A stretch of DNA of 22,782 bases from contig DATCXQ010000239.1 of assembly GCA_036565725.1 (NCBI GenBank), positions 1 to 22,782 of the forward strand. The letters run 5' to 3'. How positions within the stretch are numbered: the stretch's first letter is position 1; every line of letters starts with the position of its first letter. The notes under the pieces were generated by a model. The model worked only from the letters and a program-made list of their open reading frames with translations. It searched no databases and was not told the DNA's origin. A program made the translations under genes and the position numbers. Origin of the DNA: JAJVID01 sp036565725 (GTDB lineage: Bacteria > Acidobacteriota > Blastocatellia > RBC074). Positions 7,466 to 15,073 of this stretch are shown here, piece after piece.

Positions 7466-10408
7466 TCATTTCAGGGAAAGCAACCAGACGTCGGCCTCAG
7501 TCTGCTCCAGGCTGTAAAATAGCCAGCGGTTGTCACGCGAAACCGCCGCCTGAAGAATCCTGTGCGGAAAAGAATTGAGGACCTCGCGATATTTTTGCGT
7601 CCGGGTGTCAGCCAGGGAAATCTTCTCATCATGACGGAAGAGCAGGCGGCGATTGTCACTGAGCCAAGCTAATGCGGATCCCGGCAGGTCCAGAGGCTCG
7701 GAGCTGCGCGAGGGGAAAAAATATAATCCGGCCATCGGCCGGCCGTTGAGTCCTTTTTTCCACCCCCCGGCCAGTTTTCGCCCGTCGTTCGACCAATCGC
7801 GTGGCCAGAAAGACGTTTCCTCTTCGTCCACCGAGAAGAGTGGCTGCGGCCGGCGCTCGTGCAGCGGGCGGTCGACTTCGATGACGAAGGGCAGACCGCC
7901 GTGCCTGGTAAAAATGAGGCGGGCGCCGTCCGGCGACCATACGGGGAAATAGACATTGGCGCCTTCCGTAAAGGTGAGGCGCTGCTTGTCACTGCCGTCG
8001 CTCTTGACGGTCCAAATCTCCCACGCGCCGCTGCGATTGGAATAGAAGGCGATCCGGCGACCGTCAGGCGACCAGCGCGGCCCGCGGTCTTTGTAATCGT
8101 CATTGGTCAACAGGCGCGGCTCGCCCGCGCCGTCGCTCCTCAGCAGCAGGATGTTCTCCTGTCTTTCTCGCAGGCTGCGACAAGCGATCCACTGGCCGTC
8201 GGGCGAAATATCAGGGTCGTCCAACGACAGTGAGTCTGTCCCGAGCTGGTTCGGCTCTCCCGCGAGCTCGCCGCGAGCAGGATCGAAAGCGATCTTGTAT
8301 AGAGTCCTTCGTTGCGCGAGCGCCGCATAAGCCAGGTCCCCATTACGCGCGAAGCTTAGATGCCGAATAACATGGCCCTCGGCTGTGGGGACTCGCTCGA
8401 TCTCGCCCGACACTTTTCCTGACTCTTCATCAACCGCTACACGAAACAATTTCATGCCGCCTGCGCGGTCGCTGAGGAAATAGAGAGATCTGCCGTCCGG
8501 CGACCAGACCGGGTTCCAGTCAAGATGCTCGTCGTTGGTCACATCCACCGGCTCGCCCCCGAGAGCGGGCACCGTCCAGATGTCGCGCTGGGTCTTCTGG
8601 CGCTTTCCCCAATAGGCGATGCGACGCCCATGCGGAGACCATTGCGGTTGCGCGACGTCATCGCTCGTGATAAGCCGCTGCTCGCCGTCGCCTACCGTAA
8701 AAGCCCAGAGTTGGCGCGGACCCGCGGTGCGCTCAGCAGGGTCATCTACATTTTCCCGCGTGCAAAGAATCTTCCGCCCGTCGGGAGACCAGGCCGGATG
8801 GTAGTAGTGCCCGGCCGGCGTCAATCGTCTGACGGTCTCCCCGGTCGCGCTCATCACAAAAATGCCGCCGCCCTCGCGCTGAGAACGAAATGCGATCCAT
8901 TCGCCGTCGGGGGAAAAGGCCGGCTGAGTATCGTCCTCCTGGCAGTTTTCGGTCAGGTTGCGAATCTTCCCGCTGCCTATCTCCCGCAAGTAAATGTCCC
9001 AGTTGCCTGCCTCGAGGCTGGCGTATGCCAATGACCGCCCGTCCGGCGCGAGGCTGGGGAAAAGTTCCGCCCCGTTTTGATGGGTGATCTGCGTCGAGCG
9101 GGCGCTGATCATCGTCGCAGGCGCTCCCCGGTTTTCGGCCTTCCGGAGCGGCGAGAAAAACCAGATTATGATCAGCGCCGTCATCCCGACGAACGCCCAT
9201 GCGGCCTTCGCGCGACGGCTTCGCCACAGCGCCTGCGGTCGCCGCTGAAAGGACGTCATGTCTGTTGAGACCGAGGCCAGTTCGCGGGCGAGCCGTTGCA
9301 GATCCGCCTGCATCTCTCCTGCCGTTTGATAACGCGCCTCACGGTCTTTCGCCAGCGATCGCTTGATGACGTATTCCAACTCGGGGTGTTCAGTCGCGAG
9401 CGGCCCATGCTCCCGATTCAAGATCGCGTCAAGAGCCTCAGAAGGGGTTTCGCCGCTGAATGGCCGCGTCCCAGCAACCATCTCGTAAAGCGTTACGCCG
9501 AGGCTGAAGATGTCTGTTCGGTGGTCAACGGCGCCGCCGCGCGCCTGTTCGGGCGAAAGATAGGCGAGCGTGCCCATCAGCATTCGAGGATCAGTCAGCT
9601 GAGAGATTGCGGATTGCGGATTGCGGATTGCGGATTTATTAGCCAGTTCAACCGTAGACTCGAAATCGAGATTGAGGGTTTTATCAATCCGCAATCCGCA
9701 ATCCTCCCCAACCGGCTTGGCCAGCCCGAAATCGAGCAGCTTGACCAGCCCGTCGCGGCGGACCATCACGTTTTCCGGCTTGATGTCGCGGTGGACGATG
9801 CCGGCCGCGTGCGCCGTCGCCAGGGCGCCGGCGATTTGAGCGGCAATGCCCAAAGCTTCGGGCGACTCCATTTTCTTTCCCTCGATGATTTCACGCAGCG
9901 TCCTTCCTTGCACGAATTCCGTCGCGATGAAATGCGTGTCGCCTTCCCGCCCGATGTCATGTATTGTGATTATGTTGGGATGATTGAGAGCCGAGGCCGC
10001 GCGGGCTTCGCGCTCGAAGCGCCGCACCTGCGCCGGGTCTGCGGTGAATTGCGCGGGAAGAAGTTTGAGGGCGATCTGACGGTCGAGTCGGGCGTCGCAG
10101 GCAAGGTAAACCTCGCCCATCCCCCCGGCCCCGATCAGCGAGAGTATCTCGTAGTTGCCGATTTTGTGGCCGATGATTGATTCGGCGCGCGTAGGCGTTT
10201 TCGCCGACGAAAAGAGCGCGTCATCGAGAACCGGCTTTTCAATGAAATCGCCGGCTTCGTCGAATGATTCGAGCAGACCTTCGACCTTGAGGCGTAGCGC
10301 CCGGTCGTCGGCGCACGCCGCGTCGAGAAAAGTCGCGCGGTCACGGGAGGCGCGATCGAGCGCCCCGTGGAAGAGGTCTTCGACTTGTCGCCATCGCTCG
10401 GATGTCAT
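7466..10408 (-). CDS. Serine/threonine protein kinase with C-terminal TolB/PD40 beta-propeller
   Basis: The 980-residue protein starts with the helical segment common in acidobacterial kinases (ERWRQVEDLFHGAL...RATFLDAAC). A Hanks-type kinase domain follows at about 86-375: GAGGMGEV loop, K115, E134, HRD at 206-208, N213, DFG at 226-228 and SPE at 285-287. One membrane helix lies at about 402-420. The rest (about 435-980) is PD40/TolB-like propeller repeats, recognised by recurring SPDGR..I.F..R units, probably outside the membrane and able to sense ligands or proteins. All catalytic residues are present, so activity is likely. Residues 235-268 in the activation segment derive from an inserted DNA repeat. 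The start ATG overlaps the stop of the sigma factor gene (ATGA). Confidence 0.95.
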   Translation of the reverse strand: MTSERWRQVEDLFHGALDRASRDRATFLDAACADDRALRLKVEGLLESFDEAGDFIEKPVLDDALFSSAKTPTRAESIIGHKIGNYEILSLIGAGGMGEVYLACDARLDRQIALKLLPAQFTADPAQVRRFEREARAASALNHPNIITIHDIGREGDTHFIATEFVQGRTLREIIEGKKMESPEALGIAAQIAGALATAHAAGIVHRDIKPENVMVRRDGLVKLLDFGLAKPVGEDCGLRIDKTLNLDFESTVELANKSAIRNPQSAISQLTDPRMLMGTLAYLSPEQARGGAVDHRTDIFSLGVTLYEMVAGTRPFSGETPSEALDAILNREHGPLATEHPELEYVIKRSLAKDREARYQTAGEMQADLQRLARELASVSTDMTSFQRRPQALWRSRRAKAAWAFVGMTALIIIWFFSPLRKAENRGAPATMISARSTQITHQNGAELFPSLAPDGRSLAYASLEAGNWDIYLREIGSGKIRNLTENCQEDDTQPAFSPDGEWIAFRSQREGGGIFVMSATGETVRRLTPAGHYYHPAWSPDGRKILCTRENVDDPAERTAGPRQLWAFTVGDGEQRLITSDDVAQPQWSPHGRRIAYWGKRQKTQRDIWTVPALGGEPVDVTNDEHLDWNPVWSPDGRSLYFLSDRAGGMKLFRVAVDEESGKVSGEIERVPTAEGHVIRHLSFARNGDLAYAALAQRRTLYKIAFDPARGELAGEPNQLGTDSLSLDDPDISPDGQWIACRSLRERQENILLLRSDGAGEPRLLTNDDYKDRGPRWSPDGRRIAFYSNRSGAWEIWTVKSDGSDKQRLTFTEGANVYFPVWSPDGARLIFTRHGGLPFVIEVDRPLHERRPQPLFSVDEEETSFWPRDWSNDGRKLAGGWKKGLNGRPMAGLYFFPSRSSEPLDLPGSALAWLSDNRRLLFRHDEKISLADTRTQKYREVLNSFPHRILQAAVSRDNRWLFYSLEQTEADVWLLSLK
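9605..9704. repeat. Palindromic heptamer repeat inserted in the kinase gene
   Basis: Four tandem copies of GATTGCG occupy 9605-9632. The reverse complement (AATCCGCAATCCGCAATCC) lies at 9686-9704, so the two ends can pair over 19 bases. The stretch is read in frame by the kinase gene on the minus strand and gives peptides such as CGLRI and AIRNPQSAI, the usual translation of such GGATTGC repeats. It is about 100 bases long. Confidence 0.85.
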
Positions 10409-10983
10409 TCGTCAGCCTCTTGCCTGATCTGTTGATAGAGCCACGCCTTGGCCAGCTTCCAATCGCGCATCACCGTCTCGGGCGAAACTTCCAGGATTTG
10501 CGCGATCTCTTCGATGGTGAATCCGCCGAAATATCGCAGCTCGACCACGCGGCTCTTTCGCTCGTCAACGCGCGTGAGTTCGTCGAGCGCGTCGTCGAGC
10601 GCAATGAGGTCGGCCGCGCGCTCGCGCGATAAGTTGATCACGTCGTCGAGCGACAATTTGACCGCGTCGCCTCCGCGCTTCTCCCGATGTTTCGCCTTGG
10701 CGTGATCGACCAGAATTCGCCGCATCATCTGCGCGGCCACGCCGAAAAACTGCGCGCGGTTTCGCCAATCGACCCGCGCCTGGTCTATCAAACGCAGCCA
10801 GGCTTCATGAACCAGGGCCGTGGGTTGCAGCGTGTGTCCCGAATTTTCCTGGCGCAAGTAATTGCCGGCCATTCGCCGCAACTCCTGATAAACGACCGGA
10901 AGTAGCTGATCGAGCGCCGCCCTGTCGCCCGCGCCCCAGGCGATTAGCCGCTCGGTTATCTCATTTGGCGGAGACTTGTTCAT
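10405..10983 (-). CDS. ECF-type RNA polymerase sigma factor
   Basis: The 192-residue protein shows a region 2 with QELRRMAGNYLRQE, ALVHEAWLRL and the NRAQFFGVAAQMMRRILVDHA block typical of the Sigma70_ECF (PF07638) group. Region 4 follows with VVELRYFGGFTIEEIAQIL and a helix-turn-helix ending VSPETVMRDWKLAKAWL. I chose the ATG at 10983: it matches the usual family length and has GGAAAG close upstream. The open frame continues upstream to 11493 but would run through the oppositely transcribed cysteine-rich gene. Its stop overlaps the kinase start, so the two are probably made together. No anti-sigma gene is visible; the kinase is the natural candidate for a signalling partner. Confidence 0.93.
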   Translation of the reverse strand: MNKSPPNEITERLIAWGAGDRAALDQLLPVVYQELRRMAGNYLRQENSGHTLQPTALVHEAWLRLIDQARVDWRNRAQFFGVAAQMMRRILVDHAKAKHREKRGGDAVKLSLDDVINLSRERAADLIALDDALDELTRVDERKSRVVELRYFGGFTIEEIAQILEVSPETVMRDWKLAKAWLYQQIRQEADE

Positions 10984-11118
10984 AGACTTTCCAGGTCGAA
11001 CCGCTGAGAAATCGGGATAGACGGAAAGAATTATTTTTCCAGCATGCCAGTTTTTACTCCCAACTGTCGCGTTAATCAACAGCGGCGATAAAGTCGCGCC
11101 CAGATAGGAGGTAAAACT

Positions 11119-11580
11119 ATGAAACCTTCCTTTCGCAAATTCTCGGCCCTGGCGCTCGCAAGTTGTGTCATTGCCGCTGTCTTTACAGTTGAAGCGCAAA
11201 AAAAGTCCCGCAAGGGGGACACCGGTCCGACCAATCCGACCCCGACTCAGGACATCAAATCGCCCACAAAAAGTCCACAGCCAAAGGCTATTGGCTCCTG
11301 CAATTCGACCAAAGTCTGCACGGATCTGAAAGCGGCCTGTGAAAGTAAAGACGTTGGCGGCGCGTTCAAACCGTCCAAACCTGACGGCAGCGCCGGAGTT
11401 TGCGACAAGAAAACGTCGAAGGGGTCGCCGCAGGGGGCGAATGATTTTGCCGCGGCCGGCAAGAACTCTCATGACGCAACCTGCTTCACTCATGCCCTTT
11501 GCAACGCGCTCAAAAAAACATGTAAGGGAACGTATGAGCAGGACAATTCCAACGTCCCTTACGGAAAATGCATTGATTGA
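11119..11580 (+). CDS. Secreted cysteine-rich protein with a twofold cysteine motif
   Basis: The 153-residue protein has a signal peptide (about 1-27, ending VEAQ) and a low-complexity Lys/Thr/Pro linker (about 28-56). The remaining part has eight cysteines in two identical spacings, C-x5-C-x6-C and one more C downstream of each: CNSTKVCTDLKAAC and CFTHALCNALKKTC. This suggests an internal duplication and four disulfides. AGGAGG six to seven bases before the ATG supports the start. The stop overlaps or nearly touches the start of the Crp-family gene, so the two are probably one transcript. I do not recognise the family; an extracytoplasmic role is inferred from the signal peptide only. Confidence 0.85.
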   Translation: MKPSFRKFSALALASCVIAAVFTVEAQKKSRKGDTGPTNPTPTQDIKSPTKSPQPKAIGSCNSTKVCTDLKAACESKDVGGAFKPSKPDGSAGVCDKKTSKGSPQGANDFAAAGKNSHDATCFTHALCNALKKTCKGTYEQDNSNVPYGKCID

Positions 11581-12302
11581 ATGTGATGAAAGTCCTCAAT
11601 ATGAATCTGCCAACGGAGATCGATCTCAGCGATCTCGGCCGGATCGATCTGTTTCGCAACCTGACCGTGGCTGATCTGCGGCGGTTGGGCGAACTCTTGC
11701 ATCGGAAGACCTTTCCCGCCGGAAAGTCATTGATGACGGTGGATCAAACTGGCGAAGTGGTCTATTTCATCCTTAGTGGCGCGGTCAAGGTCCACATCGA
11801 ACAGGAAGACGGCTCGGACGTGAGCATCTCGATTCTCGGTCCGGGTGAGATCATCGGCGAGATGAGCGCGCTCGATCAATCGAACCGATCGGCCAGCGTC
11901 GTTACGATCGAGAAGACGACCCTGCTGTGGGTGGATCGTGAAACTTTTCGCCGCTTTGTGATGGCGATTCCGGCGCTTGCGGCCGATCTGGCCTGTACGA
12001 TCTCATCGCGTCTGCGTTCGGCCAATGAACAGATTCAATCGCTCGCCGCGGTCGAGGTCGAAACCCGCATCGCGCGCAGGATTATAGCTTTCGCCGAAAG
12101 GTACGGACAGCCGCTCCCCAACGGAGACCTGCTCATTCCCATTCGACTGACGCAAACCGACATCGCGACCCTTGTCGGCGCTTCGCGCGAGCACACCAAT
12201 AAGATTCTGGTCTCCTACAAAGAGCGCGGCTATCTGTCTGTAGATCACAATTACCACATCACGATCCACGATAAAACGGCGCTCGCCAGGCGTTGCAACT
12301 AA
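11577..12302 (+). CDS. Crp/Fnr-family transcription regulator, CRP-like
   Basis: The 241-residue protein has a cyclic-nucleotide-binding jelly roll (about 25-125), a dimerisation helix (about 130-165) and a C-terminal winged helix (about 185-235). The pocket motif GEMSALDQSNRSAS keeps the Glu and Arg-Ser pair that hold cAMP in E. coli CRP, which favours cAMP or a related nucleotide as ligand. The recognition helix GASREHTNKIL has Arg and Glu at the CRP positions that read the GTGA half-site, and Lys in place of the third contact Arg. No FNR-type N-terminal cysteine cluster is seen. Start is uncertain: TTG 11577 overlaps the previous stop, while ATG 11586 and ATG 11601 are alternatives with weak ribosome sites. 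It is the likely reader of the four operators downstream. Confidence 0.93.
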   Translation: MNVMKVLNMNLPTEIDLSDLGRIDLFRNLTVADLRRLGELLHRKTFPAGKSLMTVDQTGEVVYFILSGAVKVHIEQEDGSDVSISILGPGEIIGEMSALDQSNRSASVVTIEKTTLLWVDRETFRRFVMAIPALAADLACTISSRLRSANEQIQSLAAVEVETRIARRIIAFAERYGQPLPNGDLLIPIRLTQTDIATLVGASREHTNKILVSYKERGYLSVDHNYHITIHDKTALARRCN

Positions 12303-12371
12303 ATTGAGCTGAAACATACAGGCGATTTACTTCGCCGCATTAAAAGGCCTGCTATCAAAGGAGAAGAAACC

Positions 12372-12657
12372 ATGTTGTTCTCAAGCAAAAAGAAAATTGC
12401 GCTTTTCGCAGCCGCCTTGACGATGGCCTTTGGGACACTGTTGACGCCCCCACCGCGGATTGACGCCGCCGACCACAGAGACGGCCCGATTTTTCCTCCT
12501 CCTCCTCCATCCGACATATCTGACGTTTATTAACCGTGTGACGCAGGGAGATAACGTCAACGCCAACGACGCGCCGTTCCGCAATACGTTCCCATTCTTC
12601 GCGCCTCCTACTCAGCCGTTTCCGGCAGGCGCGATAGACGACAGAACGCGCAATTGA
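12372..12657 (+). pseudogene. DUF4331 gene remnant with a large internal deletion
   Basis: An ATG at 12372 (AAAGGAG eight bases upstream) opens a 53-codon frame with an intact signal peptide (about 1-32) and then AADHRDGP...SDISDVY, the usual N-terminal start of DUF4331 proteins, ending at TAA 12531-12533. In the next frame the sequence GDNVNANDAPFRNTFPFFAPP runs to TGA 12655-12657 and resembles the usual C-terminal end of the same family. The several hundred residues normally between are missing. The join is near 12530. The 53-residue product could still be made and exported but would lack the domain. Confidence 0.7.
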
Positions 12658-12730
12658 TCGGAGCGCTTGCCAGCCGAAGCGAATGACTCGCCATGCGCGG
12701 CTCATTGCCCATTCCCGAAATAATGCGGGC

Positions 12731-12796
12731 TGTGACCCATCTCACACCGCCGCTGTGAACAGACTCGCTGCGCGCCGTCGGCAATTGAATTAAGTT
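12731..12796 (+). promoter_or_regulatory. CRP-type class I promoter module, copy 1
   Basis: The operator TGTGA-CCCATC-TCACA (12731-12746) matches the E. coli CRP consensus at all ten fixed positions. GTGAAC follows after eight bases (12755). A possible -35 CTGCGC (12768-12773) and -10 TAAGTT (12791-12796) are 17 bases apart. The operator centre is 57.5 bases before the end of the -10 hexamer. It serves the secreted protein gene starting at 12827. Confidence 0.75.
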
Positions 12797-12826
12797 GGTG
12801 TGGGATTTACAAAGGAGGAGTTCAAA

Positions 12827-13819
12827 ATGCGCAGCGGCTATATTCATCATGTTTCGATCATTCGGCTTGGGGCGTTGGCGCTGCTCGTCCTGTGTCTTTT
12901 TCAACCAAAAGTTCGCGCGCAGGAGGAGGTCTCCTTAGTTTTCCATACGATTTCGTGGGGGATGGCTCGCGGCCAGACGGCGCGCTTCACCATATTCAAT
13001 CCGAGTGAGCCGGTAAATACAGAACTGACGCGACAGGTTACCTTTGTTGATGTGATGCTGATGGACGCGCGCGACGCCGTGATCGCGCAAAGCGATGAGA
13101 TCGCCATCCCGCCCGGCGAATTTCGCTCGGTTGATTTCAAGCGCGACGATCTTTCCCTGGCGGGGGACCTCGCAGGACGCGTGCAAACACGCGCTCAGGT
13201 TCGCTACAGATCCTTCTACTTAGTTGATCGCACACGGGCGATTGGCTTTTCTCCTACTTCGATCGAGTTGATAGACGATGACACTGGCCTCACCACGCCG
13301 CTGGTTTCACAACAGCCGAAGGAGATTGTCGTCGTCGGTTCGAAATCGCCGGCCATCGCCCCCGCCCAGCCGCTGACGGAGCTTCCGGTTATAGTCTATT
13401 CAGGCCGGGCCTTGATAGGACTGGCCTACAGGCAGAGGCTTCGCGTGAATGCGTTCTACCCCGGCGCCCTGGCAGACCCGCAGCGTCAATCAGTCCGGAC
13501 GCGGGTGAGCCTGTACGACGCCAACGGCGCGTTGCTCGCGCAAAGCGCCGAGGCGACCATTGCGCCAGGCGAATTCCACTCCTTCGATTTCGACCGCGCG
13601 GAGATCCCCGCGTCCGGCGAGCCAGTCGGCGGTCGGATCCCAATGCGGGTGAGCCTGGAGGCATCCGCGACTGATCCTTACTCGTTCACTCAAGACCCGA
13701 AAGCGACGGGACCGCTCGCGGCCTCGCTCGAGTTGATCGATAACAGCACAGGCAGAACGACCGCCGTGTGGCTTACCGTAGGGTTTTTCGAGGTTACGCC
13801 GGCGCCAAAGCCTCAGTGA
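12827..13819 (+). CDS. Secreted two-domain protein, PGEF-SFDF family (member 1)
   Basis: The 330-residue protein has a signal peptide (1-31, ending VRA). Two similar domains of about 125 residues follow (34-162 and 190-318). Each has the order: hydrophobic G-A-x-x-Q strand, FNP or FYP turn, D-A-x-x-A-V/L-I/L-AQS strand, PGEF-(R/H)S-(V/F)DF-(K/R)-R, GE or GD followed by GR, and IELIDDDTG or LELIDNSTGRTT at the end. A linker PKEIVVVGSK (164-173) reappears as the C-terminus of member 3. The start at 12827 is chosen because AGGAGG lies eight bases upstream; the frame also continues upstream to 12800 without support. All-beta fold and surface location are inferred. I know no assigned function for this family. 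Confidence 0.85.
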   Translation: MRSGYIHHVSIIRLGALALLVLCLFQPKVRAQEEVSLVFHTISWGMARGQTARFTIFNPSEPVNTELTRQVTFVDVMLMDARDAVIAQSDEIAIPPGEFRSVDFKRDDLSLAGDLAGRVQTRAQVRYRSFYLVDRTRAIGFSPTSIELIDDDTGLTTPLVSQQPKEIVVVGSKSPAIAPAQPLTELPVIVYSGRALIGLAYRQRLRVNAFYPGALADPQRQSVRTRVSLYDANGALLAQSAEATIAPGEFHSFDFDRAEIPASGEPVGGRIPMRVSLEASATDPYSFTQDPKATGPLAASLELIDNSTGRTTAVWLTVGFFEVTPAPKPQ

Positions 13820-13880
13820 CATATCTCACACCCCGGCGGTGAACTGCCTCGCTGCCATTTCTCAGTCCTTCCATTAAGTT
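13815..13880 (+). promoter_or_regulatory. CRP-type class I promoter module, copy 2
   Basis: The operator AGTGA-CATATC-TCACA (13815-13830) has nine of ten consensus positions and overlaps the stop codon of the gene before it. GTGAAC follows after eight bases (13839), then CTCGCTG. A -35 CTGCCA (13852-13857) and -10 TAAGTT (13875-13880) are 17 bases apart, in the same register as copy 1. It serves the gene at 13948. Confidence 0.73.
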
Positions 13881-13947
13881 GTCTATGCAAGAAACGACAA
13901 CGACCCCCGCCTCTTGCGGGAGAGGAAAAACCAGGTAAGGAGAGCTT

Positions 13948-14850
13948 ATGAAACGCTACATCGCTCGACACATTTTGATGGCCAAGCTGGCCGCGTTGGC
14001 GCTGAGCGCCCTTTGCTTCCTGCAAGCCCCAGTCCGCGCGCAGGAAACGACCTACAACGTAATATTTCCATCAGTCGGGTTGGCGCACGACCAAATCTTA
14101 AGCTTCACTCTGTTCAATCCGAATGGCGTGCCCGTGCGCGCTCAGTCCTATCTCACCTTCCCCGGGTTCGCAGGCGGCGTTAGCGTCGCCTCAGGCGACA
14201 TTAACAGTGGCGCCTTTCGGTCTTTCAATATCAAACGTAGCGACATTCCCCAGGCGGGTGAAGCTGGCACAGGCCGTATTCAACTAAGCCTGTCAGTCAG
14301 ACTAAGCTCTTCGGAAGCGATTAAGCCGGTTGTCGCCTCGATGGAGACCATTTCAATTTCAGACGGAACAAGCAACACCATTCTAGTCGCCGAAGTGATC
14401 CCCACAACGCCAAGTAGCGGCAGTGGGAAAGACGTCCTCATAGGAGGTGATGCGCGCGACGTTTTGATGGGAATTCCCCCCAATCATAAACTGCGTGTCA
14501 CTATATTAAACCCGCCAGTCTCTGGATCGGAGGCGCCACACACATACCCCGGAGGGCACGTGAAGGTCTTCAGCGGAGTCGGCGGACTGCTCGCGCAAAG
14601 CCCCGAGTTGGTCATCCCGCCGGGCGAATTTCGCTCGTTCGACATCGACCGCTATGCGCTCTCGCTCCCAGGCGAGCCGGGCACAAACCGGGCGCAAGTG
14701 CGCATACAACCATCTGTCAATTCTGAATCGGAGCAGCCCTCTCCCGTTCTCGTCTCGTTTGAGATCGTTGATAACAGCACGGGCAAAACAGTATTGCTGA
14801 CCGGTCAGCAGTGTTTGGTCTACTTTCTGGGTGGGGCGCCAAGTAATTGA
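13948..14850 (+). CDS. Secreted two-domain protein, PGEF-SFDF family (member 2)
   Basis: The 300-residue protein has a signal peptide (1-31, ending VRAQ, nearly the same as member 1). It carries two domains of the same family (about 36-150 and 174-290). Domain 1 is more divergent: GAFRSFNIKR stands where PGEFRSFDF is expected, and the closing motif is ISDGTSNT. Domain 2 is canonical (PGEFRSFDIDR at 225-235, VDNSTGKT at 274-281). AAGGAG before the ATG supports the start. The 3' third of this gene is closely similar in DNA to the remnant at 16868. The function is unknown; probable location is the periplasm or outside the cell. Confidence 0.85.
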   Translation: MKRYIARHILMAKLAALALSALCFLQAPVRAQETTYNVIFPSVGLAHDQILSFTLFNPNGVPVRAQSYLTFPGFAGGVSVASGDINSGAFRSFNIKRSDIPQAGEAGTGRIQLSLSVRLSSSEAIKPVVASMETISISDGTSNTILVAEVIPTTPSSGSGKDVLIGGDARDVLMGIPPNHKLRVTILNPPVSGSEAPHTYPGGHVKVFSGVGGLLAQSPELVIPPGEFRSFDIDRYALSLPGEPGTNRAQVRIQPSVNSESEQPSPVLVSFEIVDNSTGKTVLLTGQQCLVYFLGGAPSN

Positions 14851-14936
14851 ATGCGGCGCCGGCGATGCGCACACACAGTCGAAAGAAGTTCACGACCCGC
14901 TGATCGAACTCGCAAAACCCTATGAGCCGCTATGGT

Positions 14937-15002
14937 TGTGAGGCGCCTCACAACAATGTTGTAAGCAAACTCGCTGTCAGCCCTATCTCATCGGTTTAAC
15001 CT
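14937..15002 (+). promoter_or_regulatory. CRP-type class I promoter module, copy 3
   Basis: The operator TGTGA-GGCGCC-TCACA (14937-14952) is a perfect palindrome and extends to 18 bases (TTGTGAGGCGCCTCACAA). GTAAGC follows after eight bases (14961), then CTCGCTG. A -35 CTGTCA (14974-14979) and -10 TAACCT (14997-15002) are 17 bases apart. The distance from operator centre to the end of the -10 is the same 57.5 bases as in the other copies. It serves the serine hydrolase gene at 15074. Confidence 0.78.
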
Positions 15003-15073
15003 CGCCAGGTCGCAGAAAAACGCAACTTCAGCGAGTTGCCAACCACAATTTCGATTTTGAGAGGTGTTTCGAG

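Noticed and set aside
9605..9632. Tandem heptamers as a possible CRISPR or VNTR array
   Set aside because: Units are seven bases without spacers, and the reverse complement occurs close by; it fits a palindromic GGATTGC repeat.
9296..10180. 294-codon plus-strand reading frame
   Set aside because: Antisense to the kinase domain, which carries all kinase motifs on the other strand.
10984..11493. Upstream extension of the sigma factor frame by 170 codons
   Set aside because: It would overlap most of the oppositely transcribed cysteine-rich gene, which has a strong ribosome site and signal peptide; family length fits the ATG at 10983.
12460..12657. 66-codon plus-strand frame as a separate gene
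   Set aside because: Its first part is an out-of-frame reading of the DUF4331 N-terminal remnant, and only the end shows family similarity.
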